In this document: one piece after another, positions 55,515 to 63,608 of the stretch
How the letters are laid out: each line of letters opens with the position of its first letter
How positions within the stretch are numbered: the stretch's first letter is position 1
From: Halobacillus litoralis
GTDB taxonomy: Bacteria; Bacillota; Bacilli; Bacillales; Halobacillaceae
DNA length: 64,000 nt
Assembly (NCBI RefSeq): GCF_020524025.1
Contig: NZ_JAIVKN010000001.1
Location: forward strand, 930,001-994,000
Direction of reading: 5' to 3'
The notes under the pieces: model-generated
What the model saw: the letters and a program-made list of their open reading frames with translations, nothing else
The model's database searches: none
Told to the model about the DNA's origin: nothing
Position numbers and translations under genes: made by a program

Positions 55515-56486
55515 TCACCTCTTTTTTGGAAAGTCTTTAAAAGCCATGGGTTTCCCTGTGGATGCTGCCGATTTGACAGCATTTACGACGGCTTTTTCAA
55601 CGGCTGTTGCTGCTAGAGAGGCAAGAGCGTTCAAATCACAGCTGACCTTATTCTCAGATAGAGTAAATAAAGTATCACCATCTACAAACAAATGAGAAGG
55701 CCGAATGGTACGGGCCAGACCATCATGACAGATACCGGCAAGCTTATTAGCCTGGGACTTACTAAGCTTTGCATTCGTCATAATTGCGCCGATAGTAGTA
55801 TTCCCGCTGAATCGGTTCGTCTGTACGTCTGAGATATGCTTCAGAAGATAGCTTTCCGTATGTAAGAAAACACCCTTGTCGTGCAGTCCTGCTATTATTG
55901 TTCCTTCCTCAGGGTCAAAAATATCACCAAAACAGTTCACAGCAATGACCGCTCCTACTTCAACCTCTCCTGCCCGGCAGGCCCAATGTCCGATTCCACC
56001 TTTCATGCTGCAGCTTGGTCCAAGGACTTTTCCGATCGTAGCTCCGGCACCCGCTCCAAAACTTCCAGATTTGAAAGCGGTTTTCCTCCATGCGTTTTCC
56101 GCAGCCTGGTATCCCATCTCTGCATTTGGACGAATCATACCCTTTTCATCTTTTAAATCAAATAAAATAGCGCCTGGGACTATGGGTACTTTGGCTACAT
56201 TCACATCAAAACCAATATTTTTCTCCTCTAAAAAACGCATCACTCCACTACCTACATCTAAACCATAAGCACTTCCTCCAGATAAAAATACACCATGTAT
56301 TTGTTCCACTAAATTTTCTGATCGTAATACATCCGTCTCTTTTGTACCAGGTGCTCCACCCCGCACATCAACACCGGCAACCGCTCCTTCTGGACTTAAA
56401 ATCACAGTACATCCGGTTTGACCTGAAGCATCTTCCGCCTGACCAATAAGGAAGCTGTCCATTGTGGATATATCCATCTCTTTCAT
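55515..56486 (-). CDS. P1-family (DmpA-type) aminopeptidase/amidase
   Basis: A 323-aa self-processing Ntn-type hydrolase. Blocks typical of the family: GQAEDASGQTGCTVILSPEGAVAGVDVRGGAPGT, EQIHGVFLSGGSAYGLD, GSFGAGAGATIGK, and the autocleavage/nucleophile region SGNTTIGAIMTNAKLSKSQ (Thr or Ser at the new N-terminus). DmpA-type enzymes remove L- or D- N-terminal residues or beta-amino amides. The start is ATG 56486, with ATGGAGG upstream; longer frames to 56558 reach the divergent acylphosphatase promoter. Confidence 0.85.
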   Translation of the reverse strand: MKEMDISTMDSFLIGQAEDASGQTGCTVILSPEGAVAGVDVRGGAPGTKETDVLRSENLVEQIHGVFLSGGSAYGLDVGSGVMRFLEEKNIGFDVNVAKVPIVPGAILFDLKDEKGMIRPNAEMGYQAAENAWRKTAFKSGSFGAGAGATIGKVLGPSCSMKGGIGHWACRAGEVEVGAVIAVNCFGDIFDPEEGTIIAGLHDKGVFLHTESYLLKHISDVQTNRFSGNTTIGAIMTNAKLSKSQANKLAGICHDGLARTIRPSHLFVDGDTLFTLSENKVSCDLNALASLAATAVEKAVVNAVKSAASTGKPMAFKDFPKKR

Positions 56487-56562
56487 AACAAAAACCTCCA
56501 TTTTATGTTTGTGAAAACGGACTTGAGGGGAAACAGGAGATAGACGAGGAGGTGGCAAGTGT

Positions 56563-56835
56563 ATGGAAAATAATCAAATTATCGTCTATGGTCATGTGCA
56601 GGGAGTCGGGTTTCGTGCAGCAGCAAAGCAGATTGCTGATCGATCCGGAATCTTCGGATGGGTTAAGAATCAGCCTGATGGTACGGTTTTAATAGAGGCC
56701 GAAGGTGAAAAAGATCAACTTCATCAATTCCTTACAAAAATAGATCAGGGTCCTACCCCATTTAGTAAAGTTGAATCAATGGATGTCAGCAGTAAAAGCA
56801 TAAAAGGTTATGATAAATTCAGAGTTATTCATTAA
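56563..56835 (+). CDS. acyP: Acylphosphatase
   Basis: A 90-aa enzyme hydrolysing acyl phosphates. The catalytic motif GHVQGVGFRAA (about 10-20, with the essential Arg) and the Asn in WVKNQPDGTVLIEAEG (about 37) are both present. The ATG is preceded by GAGGAGGTGG. It is divergent from the hydrolase operon; the 76-base gap must hold both promoters. Confidence 0.95.
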   Translation: MENNQIIVYGHVQGVGFRAAAKQIADRSGIFGWVKNQPDGTVLIEAEGEKDQLHQFLTKIDQGPTPFSKVESMDVSSKSIKGYDKFRVIH

Positions 56836-56864
56836 AAGATGACCGCAGAACTGCGGTCATCTTT
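56835..56864. terminator. Bidirectional terminator after acyP
   Basis: A 14-bp inverted repeat (AAAGATGACCGCAG with CTGCGGTCATCTTT) around AA, between convergent acyP and the SDR gene. Confidence 0.85.
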
Positions 56865-56868
56865 CTTC

Positions 56869-57609
56869 TTATTTCTTATGCATTGGACGCACGATTACTT
56901 CATTTACATTAACATAGGAAGGTTGTGTGACAGCATAAGTAACCGCTCTTGCAATATCTTCGGATTCTAAAGGATCCATACTTCTATTTTTAAACATTTC
57001 AATGACGTCTCCATCTGTGATATGTTCTGTGAGTTCTGTATCTACTGCTCCTGGTGATATGTTTGTAACACGGACACCTGATTTGGATAATTCTTTTTCC
57101 ATTCCCATTGAAAGAGCCTTAACAGCGTATTTAGTTGCACTGTAAACGGTACTGGAAGGAAAAACTTCATGTCCAGCTACAGAAGATACATTGACGATGT
57201 GCCCCGCCTCCTGTTCGATCATAGTAGGCAGACTTGCATGAATGCCGAAGAGGACACCCTTAATATTTACATCCACCATCTGCTCCCATTCATCAACATG
57301 GTCATTTTTCAAGAAGGATAATAGCATAACACCGGCATTGTTAATGAAAATATCCACAGTACCAAACGTTTCTTTTGTCACCTTCACGAGATTCTCGACA
57401 TCGGATCGTTTCGTTACATCGGTTTCTACAACTTTAGCTTCTACATTATATTGTTCAGTAATTTCAGACTCAAGTTCGTTTAATTTTTCCGACCTTCTCG
57501 CAGCAAGGACGACATTTGCACCTTCACTTGCTAAATGGTGAGCAATTGCCTTTCCGATCCCGCTGCTCGCACCGGTAATAATTGCCGTTTGTGTTTTTAA
57601 ACTTGTCAT
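56869..57609 (-). CDS. Short-chain dehydrogenase/reductase (SDR)
   Basis: A 246-aa classical SDR: cofactor loop TGASSGIGKAIAHHL, NNAGVML, active-site Ser in NVSSVAGHEV and Tyr/Lys in YSATKYAVKAL. The Arg pair after beta-2 (AARRSEKL) points to NADP(H). Substrate unknown. The ATG has AAGGGAGG upstream. A stem-loop at 57686-57710 lies in its upstream region. Confidence 0.9.
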   Translation of the reverse strand: MTSLKTQTAIITGASSGIGKAIAHHLASEGANVVLAARRSEKLNELESEITEQYNVEAKVVETDVTKRSDVENLVKVTKETFGTVDIFINNAGVMLLSFLKNDHVDEWEQMVDVNIKGVLFGIHASLPTMIEQEAGHIVNVSSVAGHEVFPSSTVYSATKYAVKALSMGMEKELSKSGVRVTNISPGAVDTELTEHITDGDVIEMFKNRSMDPLESEDIARAVTYAVTQPSYVNVNEVIVRPMHKK

Positions 57610-57685
57610 AAAAAAAAGCCTCCCTTAATTTCATTACTTTATGTATCTACCCTGAAATCAAGATAAATATTCATTCGTTCACCGG

Positions 57686-57710
57686 TGGATGTTTCGCTGC
57701 TAAACATCCA
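57686..57710. repeat. Small perfect inverted repeat upstream of the SDR gene
   Basis: TGGATGTTT, loop CGCTGCT, AAACATCCA: nine perfect pairs. It overlaps a CACCGGTG palindrome (57680-57687), the same core seen in the csp promoter. No T tract follows; operator or leader structure is possible. Confidence 0.5.
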
Positions 57711-57791
57711 CAACCCTCTCTATCCATTAATAGAATCTTTTTGTTTAACTCCTTTTGTTAAAACAGTAATGTAACTGAATCCGGGTATAAA

Positions 57792-57819
57792 AAAACACCC
57801 TTTTTAAAAAGGGTGTTTT
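57792..57819 (-). terminator. Terminator of the ferredoxin gene
   Basis: AAAACACCCTTTTT/AAAAAGGGTGTTTT: a 14-bp inverted repeat with essentially no spacer, A-rich on one side so that a T run follows on the minus strand. Confidence 0.75.
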
Positions 57820-57834
57820 GGAAAGTTATGATAC

Positions 57835-58077
57835 TTATTGTTGTTCTTCAAAGAACTTACGGTTAATTTCGATGTATGGAGTTTCTTCCTCTGGTACTTC
57901 ATCCTCGATGTAAATTGCCTCAACAGGACACACAGCTTCACACGCACCACAATCTATGCAAATCGCAGGATCGATATAAAACATATCTTTCCCTTCTTCA
58001 ATACAATCAACCGGGCACACATCCATGCATTCCGCAGCTTTTTCATCTTTACAAGGGGATGTAATTACAAATGCCAT
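57835..58077 (-). CDS. fer: Ferredoxin, 7Fe (3Fe-4S/4Fe-4S) type
   Basis: An 80-aa electron carrier. The Cys pattern has a widened first motif (CKDEKAAECMDVCPVDC: C-x7-C-x3-C-x3-C) and a standard second motif (CIDCGACEAVCP), as in seven-iron ferredoxins of Bacillus and Thermus. ATG 58077 follows AAAGGAGGAG; a longer frame to 58155 lacks a site. Acidic C-terminus (EDEVPEEETPY) for partner docking. A possible electron source for FMN or P450 enzymes. Confidence 0.92.
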   Translation of the reverse strand: MAFVITSPCKDEKAAECMDVCPVDCIEEGKDMFYIDPAICIDCGACEAVCPVEAIYIEDEVPEEETPYIEINRKFFEEQQ

Positions 58078-58255
58078 TCCGCTTTCTCCTCCTTTAGTTG
58101 AATTTAGTGTGCTTATTTTTATATATTCACCTTTATTGGCTAAGATAAACACCACAATATATCATAACGATTTTGAAACAAAATCGCAATTCCACTCTCT
58201 ATTCGACTAATTTCGCATAGAAACAGAAAGAAATGGAAAGACGATGGGTCTGCCA

Positions 58256-58804
58256 TCAATCTTCCCAGATTCGTTCCACAGTATACTCTCCACCTTGTTT
58301 TTGTACAAGAAAAACATCCGGGCGGGAGAGACGTTTCCAATCATAAAAACCGATTTCCCGGTTATATTTCTGAAGCAGTAAAGCTAAAAGGTTTCCGTGT
58401 GTGACGAGGAGGACATTCCCACAATCCTGTTGTTCGAGTTCATCAATTAGAGAAAGAACTCTTTGTTTAGCTTCAAGTGAGGATTCACCTCCGCTAAATT
58501 TAAGATCAGGGTCTTGGAAAGTATCATGAAGCACCTCTTCCCAGTCGTCCAGTGGTTCATGGCTAAGGACTCTTTCTTCTAAACGATCATCTGTTTCAAT
58601 TTCCATTCCTTTGCTGCGAGCAAAGGGTCTGATGGTTTCAACGGCCCTCAAATAAGGGCTGGAGATGATCCGATCCACATTATGGCCTGAATGGTCTAAT
58701 AAGGCAGCCAGGGTTTGCGCCTGCCTGATCCCCTGCTTGGTTAAGGGTGAATCTTCATGCTGACCCTCTGTTTCACTGTGTCGAACAATTATCAATTTTT
58801 CCAT
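58256..58804 (-). CDS. Histidine phosphatase (phosphoglycerate mutase-like)
   Basis: A 182-aa branch of the histidine phosphatase superfamily: phosphohistidine motif LIIVRHSETEGQ at the start, SSPYLRAVETIRPFA, and the second catalytic His in LLVTHGNLLALLL. Substrate unknown; not the glycolytic mutase, which is longer. ATG 58804 follows GGGAGGA. It sits downstream of the amidohydrolase gene on the same strand with a small gap. Confidence 0.88.
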   Translation of the reverse strand: MEKLIIVRHSETEGQHEDSPLTKQGIRQAQTLAALLDHSGHNVDRIISSPYLRAVETIRPFARSKGMEIETDDRLEERVLSHEPLDDWEEVLHDTFQDPDLKFSGGESSLEAKQRVLSLIDELEQQDCGNVLLVTHGNLLALLLQKYNREIGFYDWKRLSRPDVFLVQKQGGEYTVERIWED

Positions 58805-58888
58805 ACGTACCCATCCTCCCCTTTCCATCACCTTATCCTTATTATGGATGATGGAACGAGTGTTGACAAGGAAAGCGGAAAATATCTC

Positions 58889-60484
58889 TTACCTTTTGTA
58901 CACACACTTTCCTCTATGCCAGGTTTCAAGCACGCTCAGCTGATTCAGGTGCTGCGGCTTTATTTCCTCTGGATGCTGATCCAGTAACAGGAAATCCGCT
59001 TGATAACCAGGATTTATTATACCCTTTTCATTCTCCTTATATTCCAGTTCTGCCGGTGTTTTTGTAAAGCCTTGAAAGGCATCTTCGATTGACATTTTTT
59101 CTTGAGGCATCCATCCGCCCTCAGGATTCCCTTGTAAATCTGTGCGGTTGACGGCAGTAAACATAGTTACAAATGGATCCAGGGCACCAATAGGAAGGTC
59201 TGAACTTAATGTGACAGGAATGTGATCTTTTATCATACTTTGAAAAGCATCACAGTATGGTAGAAGATCCTCTGGTGTCCATTTATCCTTCTTATCCCAT
59301 TCATCTAGTAAAAAGGAAGGCTGGGTTTCAATATAAGGTTTTATTTTTTTCATTCTTTGGATGAGGTCAGGAGCTAGTGTTTGGGCATGGATAATGCGGT
59401 GACGAAACTTTTTCGTTTCTGCTTCAGGCTGTTCCAACGCATGAAGTGCCTGTTCAACAGCACGATCACCAATAGCGTGCATAGCTACCTGCATTCCATT
59501 CTCACTTGCATATCGAACCATTTCATTCAGCTGTTCCTGTGTGTAGATTAACAAGCCTTCTTTAGAGGGGTTATCAGGATATGGATTTCTCATTGCTGCA
59601 GTATGGAGACGCTGCGTTCCATCTAAGAATATTTTCACAGACCCCACTTTAACACGGTCTGTTCCTTCACCTGTTCGAAGTTCGTTTTGCTGAAAGTAGT
59701 CCTTTAGGTTGTCTATATTAAAAATATAATGATGAAGATAGACATCAATGGGAAGCTGCTCTTCTTTTTCAAGCTCTGTGTACGCCTGCCACAGTCTTTC
59801 ATAGGAACCAATAAAATTGATATCATCCGTATGCACGGAAGTGATGCCATGCTCGCTCAGTTTTGGCAGTCCTGCTTTAAGGGCTTCTTTGGCATCTTCT
59901 GCAGATCTGCCCCAAAAATGGTGCTTAATATAATGGACAGCCGTGTCTTTAAAACGACCTGTCCACTGTCCATCCTCATCTTTTTCCTTAAAAACTTCTG
60001 GTTCTTTTTTGAAATCTTCTTCTTCTTTCAGAAGTTCCAAAGCACTCTCACTGATTACACACTCATGGCCATCCTGATGCATAAAGTACATATTTGCATC
60101 TACGTGAATTTCTTTTAAGTCTTCCGCGGTAAGCAGCCCGTCAATGTCATCAAACTCTGCATCATTAAAGCCCTTCCCATATATCCAGTCGTGCTGTTCT
60201 ATTCTATCGTAATGGTTTTCTATTAATGATTTCATTTCTTTCCAACTGGTAGCTTCGGTTAAATCCAGTTCTTTCTTAAGCAGGCCGAAGCGGAGAAGAT
60301 GCATATGGCTGTCGTTGAAGCCGGGAGCAAGAACTTTCCCTCTCCCATTAATCACCTCATCTTCTCCATGGTAGGGAGAATCATATATGGCTTCGATTGT
60401 TTCTCCTTCGATTTTTACGGCATATTCTTTGTCTTTGTTATAAGTATGATATGGTTGATAGATTCGAACTTGGTCGATGATCAT
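58889..60484 (-). CDS. Amidohydrolase-3 family metal-dependent hydrolase (YtcJ-like)
   Basis: A 531-aa TIM-barrel amidohydrolase. Metal-ligand blocks: NDSHMHLLRFG, HAIGDRAVEQAL, HRIIHAQTL and the terminal LSSDLPIGALDPFVTMFTAVNR, plus the C-terminal GIINPGYQADFLLLDQHP of cytosolic deaminase or formamidase types. Predicted to hydrolyse N-substituted formamides or related amides; substrate unknown. ATG 60484 is preceded by GGGAAAGGATG. No signal peptide. Confidence 0.88.
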   Translation of the reverse strand: MIIDQVRIYQPYHTYNKDKEYAVKIEGETIEAIYDSPYHGEDEVINGRGKVLAPGFNDSHMHLLRFGLLKKELDLTEATSWKEMKSLIENHYDRIEQHDWIYGKGFNDAEFDDIDGLLTAEDLKEIHVDANMYFMHQDGHECVISESALELLKEEEDFKKEPEVFKEKDEDGQWTGRFKDTAVHYIKHHFWGRSAEDAKEALKAGLPKLSEHGITSVHTDDINFIGSYERLWQAYTELEKEEQLPIDVYLHHYIFNIDNLKDYFQQNELRTGEGTDRVKVGSVKIFLDGTQRLHTAAMRNPYPDNPSKEGLLIYTQEQLNEMVRYASENGMQVAMHAIGDRAVEQALHALEQPEAETKKFRHRIIHAQTLAPDLIQRMKKIKPYIETQPSFLLDEWDKKDKWTPEDLLPYCDAFQSMIKDHIPVTLSSDLPIGALDPFVTMFTAVNRTDLQGNPEGGWMPQEKMSIEDAFQGFTKTPAELEYKENEKGIINPGYQADFLLLDQHPEEIKPQHLNQLSVLETWHRGKCVYKR

Positions 60485-60504
60485 GTCACTGCATCCTTTC
60501 CCTA

Positions 60505-60687
60505 TTGTTTGTTTTTTTCCATACCCTAAACAAAGTTGAAGATAAACGTCTAGATTATTTCAAATTCTTAAACAAAATAAAAAAAGATACTCTGAATATC
60601 CTCCAAAGAGAGGTACATGATTTATTGGACGTCGCTATGTATGATTCATTTATGAGCGGTTACGTTGTTGATATAGCAAAAGTATAG
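60505..60687 (+). CDS. Possible small protein or gene remnant (60 aa)
   Basis: An open frame with a protein-like, amphipathic composition (KVEDKRLDYFKFLNKIKKDTLNILQREVHDLLDV). No ribosome binding site precedes the first ATG or a later start. It stands divergent to the amidohydrolase gene in an otherwise empty gap. It may be the end of a decayed gene. Not recognised. Confidence 0.25.
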   Translation: MFVFFHTLNKVEDKRLDYFKFLNKIKKDTLNILQREVHDLLDVAMYDSFMSGYVVDIAKV

Positions 60688-60728
60688 GTTTCTTTTTTAG
60701 GACTCCCTTTTATGCATTATGCATAACA

Positions 60729-60759
60729 AAAAAGTGTCCCCTGAAGAACAGACACTTTT
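60729..60759 (-). terminator. Terminator of amj
   Basis: AAAAGTGTC/GACACTTTT pairs, with a 12-nt loop; the minus strand continues TTTTTGTT. Confidence 0.8.
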
Positions 60760-60768
60760 CATCAAAGA

Positions 60769-61584
60769 TCAGACAATAAATTTTGTGAACCATGCGATAT
60801 ATTGGGCTCCTGGAAGAAATAACAGTTGAGCAAGCAATGTTCCCATCAACCTCGAAAAAACCATCATTAAGGAAACATGTTTCAGCTTAATATAATCTCC
60901 CCGTTTGTTAATCACGTCATCAGCCATTACTGAGATCTTGGGATCTACAAAAACAACGAGCAATATGGTTGCAATACCATTGATCAAACCTGAAGCCATA
61001 ATAGCTGTTGAAGCTCTATCAGGAGCGAGAAGGGCTGCGTATAAAGCCGATAAAACTCCGATGGTATAAATAGCAGTCACAACCATATTAATAAGAAAAA
61101 GCCTCCAAGGTACAGCCTTGAGCGTGAGTCCCCTTAAGTCCTTACGAGCTGGAAAATGAAAAAGATTCAATCCGCGTTTAATATATTCGAATGAAAAGAA
61201 AGTTTTCAGTAATAAGGGAACTGACCCCCCTTGTTTGGATAAGTGAATAATAGACCTTGAGAACAAAGCAACAAACGTAGGAAGTAAAAGGATTCCAATA
61301 ATTGTTCCAATGGTGGAGGCTCCAAGAATGGTCCTGTACTGGGCTTCTACAAAATCCAGAGTATTTGAATCTGGAGCTGTATCCACAAGGCTGCCTGTAA
61401 ATGGCTGCTGCATCATATTAGCCATTCTTGAAATGATAACCATTAAGTTAAATAGTGAAAGCGCAGAAGCGATTAACCCCACTCTGGCACCCGAAAGGCG
61501 TACGGCATAGGCAAGCGTCTCTATCGTGTGAATAACTAATATGAACATGGAAATATAGAGGACTTTTTCTGTAAAAAACTCCAC
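60769..61584 (-). CDS. amj: Lipid II flippase Amj
   Basis: A 271-aa integral membrane protein with about six to seven helices. The N-terminal part (FILVIHTIETLAYAVRLSGARVGLIASALSLFNLMVIISR), GTIIGILLLPTFVALFSRSI and the C-terminal FVDPKISVMADDVINKRG match Amj (YdaH), the alternate flippase that can replace MurJ in B. subtilis. In B. subtilis it is under sigma-M; I found no clear ECF promoter upstream. The start is GTG 61584 seven nt after TGAGG; TTG 61590 is too close to that site. Confidence 0.88.
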   Translation of the reverse strand: MEFFTEKVLYISMFILVIHTIETLAYAVRLSGARVGLIASALSLFNLMVIISRMANMMQQPFTGSLVDTAPDSNTLDFVEAQYRTILGASTIGTIIGILLLPTFVALFSRSIIHLSKQGGSVPLLLKTFFSFEYIKRGLNLFHFPARKDLRGLTLKAVPWRLFLINMVVTAIYTIGVLSALYAALLAPDRASTAIMASGLINGIATILLVVFVDPKISVMADDVINKRGDYIKLKHVSLMMVFSRLMGTLLAQLLFLPGAQYIAWFTKFIV

Positions 61585-61692
61585 CGACAAACCTCATTTC
61601 TTAGACTGATCAATTGGCAGAAGAAAAGCTGTTTTTATGTAAGTATTATTTAAGAAGAAATTCCTAAAGCAAATGATGAACAAAAAAGATAT

Positions 61693-61779
61693 CTACTTTC
61701 TAAACGCCGAACCAACTGCGATGATAAATAGAAAGAAGAAAACCAACCCTACGCCTTGCAGAAGTGTCATGATACTCAT
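61693..61779 (-). CDS. Single-span membrane micropeptide (28 aa)
   Basis: ATG 61779 follows AAGGGAGA at good spacing and the frame runs 28 codons to TAG. The peptide begins MSIMTLLQGVG, has one hydrophobic helix (residues about 10-23, LVFFFLFIIAVG) and ends in a basic SAFRK. It is below the usual gene-calling limit. Placed upstream of amj (108 nt to its start), so it could be translated from the same transcript. Function unknown. Confidence 0.6.
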   Translation of the reverse strand: MSIMTLLQGVGLVFFFLFIIAVGSAFRK

Positions 61780-61817
61780 CAGTCATCTCCCTTTTATCCA
61801 GTCATTTTGTCCATGAT

Positions 61818-61850
61818 AAAAATGCCGAAGGAAGAGCCTCCGGCATTTTT
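61818..61850 (-). terminator. Terminator of the 67-aa protein gene
   Basis: AAAAATGCCG/CGGCATTTTT pairs with additional AGG/CCT pairing inside; T run on the minus strand. Confidence 0.85.
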
Positions 61851-62053
61851 TAAAGTTCTTTAAAATATTCTTTGTAAAAACCGCCTATACGGCCTGTGTT
61901 ATCGATGACAAAATAGAATTCTTCGCTTTCATTTTTTACATCATACACTTTTCCTGGTGTAAGGACGTTGTGGACGACGAATTTTTTTGCATCATTTTGT
62001 ACACATTCAATTTGTTTAATTGTCTGGCTGTTTTCCCAACCTTTATGAATCAT
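61850..62053 (-). CDS. Conserved hypothetical protein, possibly DUF6501
   Basis: A 67-aa soluble protein: MIHKGWENSQTIKQIEC, VLTPGKVYDVKNESEEFYFVIDNTGRIGGFYKEYF. The closing segment looks like a conserved small beta-barrel; I recall this pattern from a Bacillaceae-specific family (DUF6501) but am not certain. ATG 62053 has ATAGGAGG upstream; a longer frame to 62113 has no site. No function offered. Confidence 0.72.
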   Translation of the reverse strand: MIHKGWENSQTIKQIECVQNDAKKFVVHNVLTPGKVYDVKNESEEFYFVIDNTGRIGGFYKEYFKEL

Positions 62054-62125
62054 AACTATACCTCCTATATTCCCTTGTTTTCTTATCATACACGGAACAA
62101 AGGGAGGACTCAATAATAGATGAAA

Positions 62126-62731
62126 TTAAAAATTGTCCTTATACCAGTTCGCTGCCGTTATTACTTCATTTTCAGTCAGTTGATGTCCCATCTTCTCCCA
62201 ATGATCGGTAACATCCGCTCCAGCATCACTAAGCAGGGCTTTCAAATCAAATGTTTCTTGAGCCGGGCAGATTGGATCGTTTTCACCTGCTCCGATAAAC
62301 ACAGGAAGACCAGACTGTTCAGGAAGTTCTTTTCCTCTACGGGGCACCATCGGATGAAACAAAACCGCTCCTTTTAAACTGTCTTTATAGTGAAAAAGAA
62401 GGCTCCCTGCAATATTAGCACCATTGGAATAACCGACGGCAATGACCTGATCGCGGTCAAACGTATATTTTTGTGAAGCTTCCATTATAAACTGATTCAA
62501 TTCTTCCGTTCGCTCTATTAAATCTTCTTCATCAAAAACGCCTTCTCTTATCCGTTTGAAGTATCGAGCCATTCCGTTCTCTGACACATTCCCTCGGACG
62601 GACAATACAGAGGCTTTTGGATCAATCATCCGGGCTATTGGAAGTAAGTCCTGCTCTGTTCCCCCTGTTCCGTGCAATAGAAGCAGTACTTTCTCATTGG
62701 TTCCTTCTTTATAAATATGGTTCATTGTCAT
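62126..62731 (-). CDS. mhqD: Serine hydrolase, carboxylesterase (MhqD-like)
   Basis: A 201-aa alpha/beta hydrolase: LLLLHGTGGTEQDLLPIARMIDP, nucleophile in AVGYSNGANIAGSLLF, acid in IGAGENDPICPAQE, and catalytic His in KMGHQLTENE. It closely follows the pattern of MhqD, one of the MhqR-controlled electrophile-response hydrolases of B. subtilis. ATG 62731 follows AGGAGGA. The MhqNOP partners are not next to it. Confidence 0.88.
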   Translation of the reverse strand: MTMNHIYKEGTNEKVLLLLHGTGGTEQDLLPIARMIDPKASVLSVRGNVSENGMARYFKRIREGVFDEEDLIERTEELNQFIMEASQKYTFDRDQVIAVGYSNGANIAGSLLFHYKDSLKGAVLFHPMVPRRGKELPEQSGLPVFIGAGENDPICPAQETFDLKALLSDAGADVTDHWEKMGHQLTENEVITAANWYKDNF

Positions 62732-62929
62732 CTTTAATCCTCCTTTTTGTTTACATAATATAATTATGGTAACTAAAGTACTTATACAACTTCATTTTAT
62801 CTTTAATTCGAGATAGTGTCAAAAGTAAGCCGTGTGTCTGAAGAAATCCTATTTCCAGATAAATTCTAAAGTAAGTGTGTTAGAAAACCTGTCTCACTCC
62901 TTGCCTCAAGACATATAATTTCAAACAAA

Positions 62930-62959
62930 AAACCGCTACCTTAGAAGGTTAGCGGCTTT
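62930..62959 (-). terminator. Terminator of the tetR gene
   Basis: AAACCGCTACCTT/AAGGTTAGCGGCTTT with one mismatch, followed on the minus strand by TTTTGTTTG. Confidence 0.75.
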
Positions 62960-62963
62960 CTAA

Positions 62964-63536
62964 TCACTTATTTGCCAGACCATTTTCAATTAACTCAAAC
63001 AATTGTTCAGCCATTGATGTGACACCAAGTTTTTTCCTGTTTGAGAACAGGATCGAATGAAAAATCATATCTCCGATTAACTCTGAAGAAACATCTGTCT
63101 TCCACACCTTCTGAAGCTTAGCTTCTTCAATCCAATTCATCATCATATCATACGTTTCCATAAGATCTTTATGAAGTTCTGTACGATAGAACATCGCTAA
63201 ATTCTTTTCACTTGTCTGCAGCTCACGTATCATTTGATCAATATGATAAGTTTCTGCATGTTCAAGAAGAATTTGAAGAAGTAGATATAATCTATGGTTT
63301 GGCGCTTCTTCCATTGAAATCGAATGGACCTTGCGTTTCATCTCATCCATCATGCGTTTCATATAGGCAAGAATAAGGTCGTCTTTATTTTTATAGTATT
63401 CATACAATGTACTTCTGCTTACATCAAGCATGGCACTTAACTTCTTGAAGTGAACACCATTAATGCCTTCCTGACGAAGAACTTCACCTGTGACTTTCAT
63501 GATTTCATCTTCTGATAGAATTCGTTTTCTGCCCAA
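62964..63536 (-). CDS. TetR-family transcriptional regulator
   Basis: A 190-aa regulator with the N-terminal helix-turn-helix (INGVHFKKLSAMLDVSRSTLYEYYKNKDDL) and an alpha-helical ligand domain. TTG 63536 is the start, with GAGGAGGA upstream. The ribosome binding site and a perfect -10 (TATAAT on the minus strand) are bracketed by a 13-bp inverted repeat, so autoregulation or readthrough control is likely. No target gene is obvious; msrB is upstream on the same strand. Confidence 0.87.
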   Translation of the reverse strand: MGRKRILSEDEIMKVTGEVLRQEGINGVHFKKLSAMLDVSRSTLYEYYKNKDDLILAYMKRMMDEMKRKVHSISMEEAPNHRLYLLLQILLEHAETYHIDQMIRELQTSEKNLAMFYRTELHKDLMETYDMMMNWIEEAKLQKVWKTDVSSELIGDMIFHSILFSNRKKLGVTSMAEQLFELIENGLANK

Positions 63537-63542
63537 AGCGGA

Positions 63543-63581
63543 TCCTCCTCATCCATTCATTATACCATTGGATGAGGAGGA
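63543..63581. promoter_or_regulatory. 13-bp dyad around the tetR -10 element, including its ribosome binding site
   Basis: TCCTCCTCATCCA (63543-63555) and TGGATGAGGAGGA (63569-63581) are perfectly complementary, spaced by 13 nt that contain ATTATA (TATAAT on the minus strand, 63559-63564). The downstream arm is the ribosome binding site of the regulator. No -35 element is evident. Confidence 0.7.
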
Positions 63582-63608
63582 GTTTATATTTCTTTCCCTC
63601 GTTCATCA

